Shown piece by piece: positions 58,735 through 64,000 of a stretch of 64,000 nucleotides of DNA (its first letter is position 1; each line of letters begins with the position of its first letter). The notes below the pieces were generated by a model that saw only the letters and a program-made list of their open reading frames with translations, did no database searches and was not told where the DNA came from. Both the position numbers and the translations under genes were made by a program. The DNA comes from Microbacterium luticocti DSM 19459 (GTDB lineage Bacteria; Actinomycetota; Actinomycetes; Actinomycetales; Microbacteriaceae): the NCBI RefSeq assembly GCF_000422405.1, contig NZ_AULS01000005.1:62001-126000 (forward strand), given 5' to 3'.

Positions 58735-60030
58735 TCAGTCACCCCACATCGGCTCGGGCCGGGGCGCGTCTCCATGCAGGGAGGGGATCGTCTGCGGGGC
58801 CTTGAACCAGGCTTCGGGGATTTCGTGCGCTTTCGCTGCCTGCACGGTCACTTGAACGGATATCTGGCTGCCCTTCACGCGCAGCCATGCGGCGGCCGCC
58901 ATGCCCTGCATCTCGAGGTGCCGGATTGTGGGGATGAAGTGCTCACTCGATGCTGTGGATAGCTTGCCGACGACTTGCCCGTCGATGCTGGCCTCGACGC
59001 TGTCCTTCGCGCCGGCGCGCGCTGCGTGAGCGATCGTGAGGGTACCGAGCGCGTACCCGTCGCCCTCGTGGTTGACATAGTCGGTGAGCACGTCGAGATG
59101 GTTCTCCTCGCCGGTCAGCTGCAGGGCGCGCCCGGTGGGGAGGATGCTGTACGGTGCGGCCGGGGGGTCGTTCAGCGGCAGGAGTAGGTGCGGGGCGTCG
59201 AGCGCAACGCGCACGTTCGCGTGGATCTTGAGTTTGCGGCGGTCCTCCCACTGCTCGCGGGCGACGACCCAGAGGCGAGCGTTGACCTCGGGCGCGAAGC
59301 CCGCTTCGACGATGGGCGTGAGTACGGGCTGGTAGACGGCGGCGTCGTCACGGCCGAGGTATCCGACGTGCTGGCTGTTGATGACGACCATAACCGCGTT
59401 CGCGTCGTACCTGTTGCTCGGCTCGGGGATCAGATACGCGGCGACGTCCTCGAGGATGATCTCTTCATCACGCTTGGGGCGACGTCCGATGGCCTTCACG
59501 ATCGCGTCGGTGCGTGCGAACTCGCCCTCGACCTCCGTGCTCGGATAGGTGCCACCGAGCAGCCGGTACGGCTTCAGTGCGGGCTTGGCGGCACGCGGAG
59601 GGGCGGGTTGCGCGGCCGGGGGAGCGGGAGGTGCGCCGACGACGGGTTGCGGGGGCGCGGCTGACGGAGCGGGCGCGGCTGACGGAGCGGGTGCGGCTGA
59701 CGGAGCGGGTGCTGACGGAGCGGGTACGGCTGACGGAGCGGGTGCGGCTGACGAAGCGGGCGACGTCGTCGCCGCGGGCTGTGCGCCATACGGTTCCCCG
59801 TAGAGCATGGCGGACCGCTGGTCGGCGGCGCTGCGCGCCGAGCGCTTGACGGCTCCGCTCTTGGCCGCGCGCACTGCAACCGTGATCCACAGCACGATGG
59901 TTGCCACAATGCACAGCAGGCCCAACGCGGAGACCCCGCCGCCCTCGACTCCACCGATTCCGCCGCCGCCGAAGAAGAGCACGATGCCTGCCCCCAGCGT
60001 GATCCATGCCCACAGTCGGAGCTTGTCCAT
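58735..60030 (-). CDS. Membrane-anchored HIRAN-like protein with a repeat linker
   Basis: A 431-residue protein. Two hydrophobic helices (about residues 7-25 and 34-53) anchor it, then an Ala/Pro/Ser linker of APAPSA hexapeptides (about 90-130). The C-terminal 280 residues include a HIRAN-like motif (PEPSNRYDANAVMVVI, then HVGYLGRDDAAVY), a fold that binds DNA ends in helicases such as HLTF. No helicase or nuclease domain is attached, which is unusual. ATG 60030 follows AAAGGGG. It is the largest gene of the element and its likely cargo; function unknown. Confidence 0.8.
   Translation of the reverse strand: MDKLRLWAWITLGAGIVLFFGGGGIGGVEGGGVSALGLLCIVATIVLWITVAVRAAKSGAVKRSARSAADQRSAMLYGEPYGAQPAATTSPASSAAPAPSAVPAPSAPAPSAAPAPSAAPAPSAAPPQPVVGAPPAPPAAQPAPPRAAKPALKPYRLLGGTYPSTEVEGEFARTDAIVKAIGRRPKRDEEIILEDVAAYLIPEPSNRYDANAVMVVINSQHVGYLGRDDAAVYQPVLTPIVEAGFAPEVNARLWVVAREQWEDRRKLKIHANVRVALDAPHLLLPLNDPPAAPYSILPTGRALQLTGEENHLDVLTDYVNHEGDGYALGTLTIAHAARAGAKDSVEASIDGQVVGKLSTASSEHFIPTIRHLEMQGMAAAAWLRVKGSQISVQVTVQAAKAHEIPEAWFKAPQTIPSLHGDAPRPEPMWGD
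59658..59760. repeat. 18-bp tandem repeats in the HIRAN-like gene
   Basis: About five and a half copies of an 18-bp unit built on GGCTGACGGAGCGGGTGC, one shortened by one third, encode the APAPSA linker on the minus strand. Unit length is a multiple of three, so copy-number change keeps the frame. Confidence 0.85.
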
Positions 60031-60136
60031 CTTGTGATTCCCCTTTCCCCAGGTGTTCAGTTAGCCGCGTCGGAGACGCGAACAGTCATGCGACTTCAAC
60101 GCGCGCCCGCCATTGGCCGGCGCCCATCCGCCCCAA

Positions 60137-60148
60137 TAGGCTGGCCCC
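60137..60148 (+). promoter_or_regulatory. -10 box of a leaderless promoter inside the element
   Basis: TAGGCT at 60137-60142 lies six bases before the GTG at 60149, the same design as host genes. Confidence 0.5.
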
Positions 60149-60362
60149 GTGGGCTTTGAACAGATCAGAGCCGACGAGGGAGAACGGGCGCTCGCCTGGC
60201 TCGACACACACTGGAAGGGCCCTAAGATCTGCCCGATCTGTGGCGAATCTAGCTGGGAGATCGGCACAGTCAGTGAACTGCGAGCGTTTCAAGGCCCCGG
60301 GTTCCACGCTGGCCGCAGACATGGACACGATCATAGACGTCCGCGAACTCCTCGATGCCTGA
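60149..60362 (+). pseudogene. Small zinc-knuckle protein gene, probably frameshifted
   Basis: The first 48 codons look real: DEGERALAWLDTHWKGPKIC leads to a CPICG knuckle and SWEIGTVSELRAF. After that the frame becomes Arg/His/Ser-rich and would run through the terminator at 60388-60429 to 60481. The neighbouring frame instead gives TLAADMDTIIDVRELLDA and stops at 60362, 25 bp before the terminator, so a one-base change near 60285-60300 best explains the pattern. The intact product would be about 70 residues. Only one CxxC knuckle is seen. Confidence 0.6.
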
Positions 60363-60387
60363 GCTCACCGGCTAACTGTTCCAGCAG

Positions 60388-60429
60388 AAAGCCCCCGCAC
60401 ACCCTCGCTCGAGGTCGTGCGGGGGCTTT
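60388..60429. terminator. Bidirectional terminator inside the element
   Basis: AAAGCCCCCGCAC and GTGCGGGGGCTTT are perfect 13-base complements with a 16-base loop, and T/A stretches on both sides. It separates the zinc-knuckle gene from the convergent small gene. Confidence 0.9.
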
Positions 60430-60441
60430 TCGTCGTGGATG

Positions 60442-60540
60442 TCAGCACGGCTCGTCTGCGAGCTGCTCGTGCTCCTCGTAGCCCCTTTCTTCGTACTCCG
60501 CGGCATCTGCCTCGGCCGCGAGTTCTGAAAGTCGACTCAT
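60442..60540 (-). CDS. Acidic 32-residue small protein
   Basis: The product begins MSRLSELAAEADAAEYEERG and ends HEQLADEPC. More than a third of residues are Asp or Glu, and it is predicted to be one helix. An unusually strong ribosome-binding site (GAGAGGAGG, six bases before ATG) and a terminator just past its stop make it a convincing gene despite its size. It resembles no family I know. Within a mobile element, an inhibitor, anti-defence or antitoxin role is possible but only a guess. Confidence 0.65.
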   Translation of the reverse strand: MSRLSELAAEADAAEYEERGYEEHEQLADEPC

Positions 60541-60721
60541 CGGGTTACCTCCTCTCTTCAGTTATGCCCAGGAACCAGTGCATCCGGGGGAGGGAAGCAT
60601 ATCCCCTCCTGCCCACATTTGCCCGCACTCGACCGTTGGCGAGCGCTCTCGACGCCACCCCATCCCCACCCCAGCCGTCGCGAGATTATGCGGCAGAGCG
60701 CCGTTTCCGCAGGTCAGGATA

Positions 60722-60741
60722 GGTTCAAGTCCCACCCGCCC
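60722..60741. other. attR-like core
   Basis: It repeats the 20 bases at 57474-57493 exactly. The rest of the tRNA gene is not duplicated here. The flanks 60543-60721 and 60742-60830 show no gene or other feature. Confidence 0.85.
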
Positions 60742-60830
60742 TACCAGCCGAGCCACGGCGTCGAGGTCACACGCGGCATCGATCGCGCCGCACGGGTGCG
60801 CGGTGCGTCGCCGTAGCGCGTGGCACGACG

Positions 60831-62849
60831 CTACATCGCCGCGCCCAGGTACGAGTACTTCACGAACACCTCGTGTGCGACGCCCGCCTGCTCGAGCACA
60901 CCCTGCACGGCCGCGAGCATGTACTTCGAGTCCCAGCCCATGTAGAGGAAGGTCGAGCCGTCCAGTTCGTCCCACTGGCCGTTCCACGCCTTCTCGGGAA
61001 AGAGCGGCCCGCCCCGCCGCGCACTGTACGCCACCACGTCGTCACGGGCGTCGGCCCACAGCCGCCGGAACACCCGGTTGAACAGGTACTTGACGTCGTG
61101 CACCTCCCAGTGCTCGCCGCGGTACTCGACGTACTCGAACTCCCGCTCCCAGCCCCGCGGCCAGCCGCGGCGGCGCTTCGCGTCGAGCACCGGGGTCAGT
61201 CCGTCGTCGTCGATGAGCGTAGTCGCCGGCCGTCGCCAGATCTGCAGCAGTCGCTCGGTCAGCGCGACCGTTCGCGCCGCGATCGCCGCGGTGCCCCAGG
61301 CATCCGCCTCGGCCAGCTCGCGCGTGATGCCGACGGCGCTGGCTGCGTACGCCGCCCGCTTGTCGGGGAACGACGCGCCGAACGTGCGCTCGGCCAGCGG
61401 CTGCTCGAGCAGTGTCATGTTGCCCAGCGACTGGGCGAGCGCGCGGTGGCTGTTCTGCTCGTCGTCCGACAGGTCGGCGAAACGACGGATGCCGTCGCCG
61501 CTCCACTCGTCGCCGGGCGCCAGCGGGAACACGTGCTCGACGTCCAACCCGGCGGGAGAGGCGACCCCGGCGATCCGGCCCAGCACGTAGGCCGCGTACG
61601 GCAGATCGCCGTACTTCAGAGCGACGCGGATGCGTTCGTCGGAGGGCGTGATGCGTGAGATCGCGTGGATCAGCGCATCCTGACCCTGCTCGCGCGCCCG
61701 GCACAGCCGGGCGACCAGCCGGTCGTTGCCGAGCCCGACGATCTGCCGGCGCAGCAGCAGCGCCTGCACGTGCTCGAGCAGGTCGATCAGTCCCGCCCGG
61801 TCGAGCAGTCCGGCGCGATGGTCGTGGTAGGCGCGCAGCACGAGCGGGTACATGCCCCGTCCGAACGTGTTCACGTAGGCGAGCTGTCGCGAGATGTCGG
61901 GGTCGGGTTCCCGGGACGGGTCGAGCAGGACGGCGTACGCCTCGGCGAACGTGCGCCACCCGGTCGCGAGCGTGCGCAGCGTGTCGACGTCCACGCGCGG
62001 CACCTGGGCGCGGAACGCGTCGTAGACGCCGCGCTCCCCGGCGACGGTGACCTCACGTCCGGTGGTCATGATCAGGTAGTGCCGCCAGAACCCGGCGATC
62101 TGGTCGCCGGTGGCGCGTTCGATGGGCAGCCAGAACTCGTCCTCGATGCGGGTCTGCTGCTCGTGGCTCAGCCCCATCAGGATGTAGTTGTGGATGAGCT
62201 CGTGGTCGCGCAGTGGCTCGCCGGTCGAGTTGAGGCTCTCGAAGATCTGCTGTGCGTTCGCGCCGGCGCCGAGCGTGATCGACACGTGCTCGAGCTTGCG
62301 GATGCCGCGCCAGATGCGCGGTGCCTCGTCGGGGGAGACCTGGCTGCGGAAGAACGCGTAGTTGTCGTCGAACCGCGACTCGGGCCGCGGCGTGTCGTGG
62401 CGGTCGAGCACGACGTCCTCGAACAGGTCGGCCCACTCCCGGTGCGGCCGCAGCTTGGTGCGGTCGGGTGCGTCCTGACGCACCAGCACGCGGGCGAGCT
62501 CGGCGGCCAGGTCGGGGTCGGTGCCGCGGATGCTGTGGTGCAGCGCGGCGATCAGCAGCATGAGCGTGGTGATCCGCTGCTGCCCGTCGATGAGCACCAG
62601 GTCCTGCGAGTCGGGGTCGGACGCCGCGGCCGACAGGATCGATCCGATGAAGTGCATGGTCGTCGGCTCGGCATCGGCGACCGCCCGCACGTCGGCCAAC
62701 AGCTGCTCGCACCCGCCGATGTCCCAGCGGTACTGCCGCTGGTAGACCGGCACGACGATGGTCGTGGCCGGCTGCGAGAGCCACTCGATGGTGTTCACCG
62801 CGGTGGCGTCGACGTTGGTGGCACTGCCCGGGACCTGACTCACGTTCAC
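60831..62849 (-). CDS. DUF262/DUF1524 protein, GmrSD-like defence candidate
   Basis: A 672-residue protein. The N-terminal DUF262 domain has VPVYQRQYRW and IDGQQRITTL, a ParB/Srx-like nucleotide-binding module; the middle DUF1524 HNH-type nuclease region has LDVEHVFPLAPGDEW and SLGNMTLLEQPL. GmrSD enzymes with this layout cut phage DNA bearing modified bases. A C-terminal 130 residues (from about HWEVHDVKYLFNRVFRRLW) is not part of the standard pair and I cannot name it. GTG 62849 is used; GTG 62843 has better ribosome-site spacing. It lies 90 bp outside attR. Confidence 0.85.
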   Translation of the reverse strand: MNVSQVPGSATNVDATAVNTIEWLSQPATTIVVPVYQRQYRWDIGGCEQLLADVRAVADAEPTTMHFIGSILSAAASDPDSQDLVLIDGQQRITTLMLLIAALHHSIRGTDPDLAAELARVLVRQDAPDRTKLRPHREWADLFEDVVLDRHDTPRPESRFDDNYAFFRSQVSPDEAPRIWRGIRKLEHVSITLGAGANAQQIFESLNSTGEPLRDHELIHNYILMGLSHEQQTRIEDEFWLPIERATGDQIAGFWRHYLIMTTGREVTVAGERGVYDAFRAQVPRVDVDTLRTLATGWRTFAEAYAVLLDPSREPDPDISRQLAYVNTFGRGMYPLVLRAYHDHRAGLLDRAGLIDLLEHVQALLLRRQIVGLGNDRLVARLCRAREQGQDALIHAISRITPSDERIRVALKYGDLPYAAYVLGRIAGVASPAGLDVEHVFPLAPGDEWSGDGIRRFADLSDDEQNSHRALAQSLGNMTLLEQPLAERTFGASFPDKRAAYAASAVGITRELAEADAWGTAAIAARTVALTERLLQIWRRPATTLIDDDGLTPVLDAKRRRGWPRGWEREFEYVEYRGEHWEVHDVKYLFNRVFRRLWADARDDVVAYSARRGGPLFPEKAWNGQWDELDGSTFLYMGWDSKYMLAAVQGVLEQAGVAHEVFVKYSYLGAAM

Positions 62850-62922
62850 CCTTCCCCTCGCGCCGCGAACGGGCGCCCGATCTACTCTAGGCGCGCTCTG
62901 CGGTCCGCCCGGAGCACCGATG

Positions 62923-62934
62923 TAGGCTTGCCTA
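62923..62934. promoter_or_regulatory. 12-bp palindrome in the divergent 62.85-62.99 kb gap
   Basis: TAGGC-TT-GCCTA is a perfect dyad between the DUF262 gene and the oxygenase-like gene. Its right half resembles an IdeR/DtxR iron box but the left half does not, so an iron link is weak. Confidence 0.3.
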
Positions 62935-62986
62935 AGTCGGGCCTGTTGAAACGTGCTGGCCCCCTACGAAAGGTGATGATCCGCAC

Positions 62987-63760
62987 ATGGGATACATCAA
63001 GTGCGAAGCTCTCGAAGAGACGGGTTACGTCGTCCTCGACAGCTACAACCAGGAGCTGGACCCCAAGGAGTGGCTGGACGTCGAATACGTCGACTGGAAG
63101 TCCTCCGGAGACACCCGGTTCGCGCCGCTGGCCAGCGCGAAGGGCGAGATCGAGTGCAACGGCTTCTGGAACCACAAGCCGCCGCGCACCGACAAGGACG
63201 GCGTCTGGATCCCGTCGCAGGTCGAGAAGGCGCCGATCCTCACCCGCCGTGCCCAGGAGCCGGGCGCGAACGTCGGCCGCTGCCGCATCATCGAGCTGCA
63301 GCCGACGCCCTACGGCGACTGCCTCTACAACCTGCACCAGGACGACAACAACCGCCTCAACCCGGACGGCACCGGCTGGGTGGTGCGCGGGTTCTTCAAC
63401 CTCACCGACGACAAGGACAGCTTCTTCGTGCTGCGCGAGAACCGCACCGACCCGCAGGGTGAGGTGCGCATCGCGCTGCCGGCCGGAGCGCAGCTGATCA
63501 TCGACACCCAGCGGCTGTGGCACGCCACCACGCACCTGGGCAGCGAGCCGCGGTACAACCTGATCACGTCGTGGACCAGCGGCCCCGAGCTCGACGCGTA
63601 CATCGAGAAGTACCACGGGCGCAACCACGTCGAGAGCGTGCCGGTCGACCAGGACATCCTCGACGCCGGCTACGCCGAGCAGGCCCGCAAGGACGCCGCC
63701 CGCGCCGCATACTACGCGGCGAAGGGTCAGGCCGAGGTGCGCGCCATGAGCGAGGCGTGA
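62987..63760 (+). CDS. 2OG-Fe(II) oxygenase-like double-stranded beta-helix protein
   Basis: A 257-residue soluble protein. The string NLHQDDNNRLNPDGTGWVVRG followed about 60 residues later by DTQRLWHATTHLG gives an HxD...H facial triad, and an Arg in EPRYNLITSW could hold 2-oxoglutarate. I do not recognise the exact family; it may hydroxylate a small molecule or amino acid. The C-terminal 40 residues are Ala/Glu-rich helix. It has its own upstream region and ends in a strong terminator. Confidence 0.7.
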   Translation: MGYIKCEALEETGYVVLDSYNQELDPKEWLDVEYVDWKSSGDTRFAPLASAKGEIECNGFWNHKPPRTDKDGVWIPSQVEKAPILTRRAQEPGANVGRCRIIELQPTPYGDCLYNLHQDDNNRLNPDGTGWVVRGFFNLTDDKDSFFVLRENRTDPQGEVRIALPAGAQLIIDTQRLWHATTHLGSEPRYNLITSWTSGPELDAYIEKYHGRNHVESVPVDQDILDAGYAEQARKDAARAAYYAAKGQAEVRAMSEA

Positions 63761-63780
63761 TCGCCCGCTGAGGCGCCCGT

Positions 63781-63814
63781 CACGGCCCCGGTTCCGTCAG
63801 GAGCCGGGGCCGTG
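63781..63814 (+). terminator. Terminator after the oxygenase-like gene
   Basis: CACGGCCCCGG (63781-63791) and CCGGGGCCGTG (63804-63814) are perfect 11-base complements with a 12-base loop. No T-run follows. Confidence 0.7.
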
Positions 63815-63893
63815 TGCATGACCAGGGTCGTGTGCATGGCCGGGGCCGTGCGCATGGCCGGGGCCGTGCGCATGTCCAGGGTCCTCTGCATGG
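63813..63893. repeat. 18-bp tandem repeat array
   Basis: Four full units and half a fifth, starting at 63813, 63831, 63849, 63867 and 63885, follow a pattern like TGTGCATGGCCGGGGCCG. The right arm of the terminator is continued by the same sequence, so the array may have grown out of it. Confidence 0.85.
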
Positions 63894-63916
63894 GATGCTG
63901 CCGCCCGCGCCGACAC

Positions 63917-63957
63917 GGAATGACAGGCTTGTCATTCCCTGGGGTTCGGGCGATAAT
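63917..63957 (+). promoter_or_regulatory. Palindrome-controlled promoter at the right edge
   Basis: GGAATGACA-GGCT-TGTCATTCC (63917-63938) is a perfect nine-base dyad. It overlaps a -35 box TTGTCA (63929-63934), which is 17 bp from a -10 box GATAAT (63952-63957). The layout suggests a repressor-controlled gene beginning beyond 64000. Confidence 0.7.
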
Positions 63958-64000
63958 GAGGCCAGACAACCGAACAGCCCGGAGCCGGTGGCATCCCGGT

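Larger units (their letters stand above)
57474..60741. mobile_element. Small integrative element in the tRNA 3' end
   Basis: A 20-bp direct repeat (57474-57493 and 60722-60741) bounds a 3.27-kb segment that starts with a tyrosine integrase gene next to the tRNA, the standard layout for tRNA-targeting elements. Inside are the disrupted integrase, a membrane HIRAN-like protein, a frameshifted zinc-ribbon gene, a hairpin terminator and a 32-residue protein. No replication, packaging or transfer gene is present, so it is either a decayed remnant or a satellite depending on a helper. Confidence 0.85.

Noticed and set aside
62923-62934. Full IdeR/DtxR iron box
   Set aside because: Only half of the 19-bp consensus can be aligned, so it is kept as an unexplained palindrome.
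63727-63969. 80-codon minus-strand frame rich in repeated MRTAPA-like hexapeptides
   Set aside because: It is produced by the 18-bp tandem array and overlaps the oxygenase-like gene; no ribosome-binding site or family resemblance.

Overview
The window is a high-GC actinobacterial chromosome segment, most likely from Microbacteriaceae and Microbacterium-like. This rests on base composition, GTG starts, the gene order recO-uppS-dusB-dgt-dnaG and hrcA-dnaJ-rsmE-phoH-ybeY-era, and many -10 boxes placed exactly one promoter length from a start codon (leaderless mRNAs). Genes are dense and mostly housekeeping, with carbohydrate genes suggesting a saprophytic or plant-associated life.

Left part (1-15.6 kb): an operon of four dipeptide/oligosaccharide-type ABC transporter genes ends in a GH3 beta-glucosidase, so it probably imports and splits beta-glucosides. 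It is followed by a tiny zinc-ribbon protein, a lactonase-like metallo-hydrolase behind a 64-bp dyad, an isochorismatase-type hydrolase coupled to an NCS1 permease, a glucose/sorbosone dehydrogenase lipoprotein, a DUF805 membrane protein, a frameshifted secreted GH3 hexosaminidase, and repair and membrane genes (HMCES/YedK, App1-type phosphatase, DedA).

Core part (15.6-57 kb): pabB, leuS, comEA-comEC-holA, rpsT, a GH1/MFS sugar pair, lepA, a two-component system framed by two REP-like repeats, hemW, the CIRCE-controlled hrcA-dnaJ run down to era, leuA with a leader peptide and attenuator, recO-uppS, dusB-dgt-dnaG, an orphan ABC ATPase, tRNA-Asn, a GntR-TauE-DUF1634 operon, RNase HI that appears to start at ATC, def and a DMT transporter.

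Right part (57.4-64 kb): a 3.27-kb integrative element sits in the 3' end of a CAT-anticodon tRNA gene, bounded by a 20-bp direct repeat (57474-57493 and 60722-60741). It carries a tyrosine integrase broken by one in-frame TGA, a membrane-anchored HIRAN-like protein with a repeat linker, a frameshifted zinc-ribbon gene and a 32-residue acidic small protein. Just outside are a DUF262/DUF1524 (GmrSD-like) defence candidate and a 2OG-Fe(II)-oxygenase-like protein. The window ends in a palindrome-controlled promoter for a gene beyond the edge. No rRNA, CRISPR array or IS element was seen.
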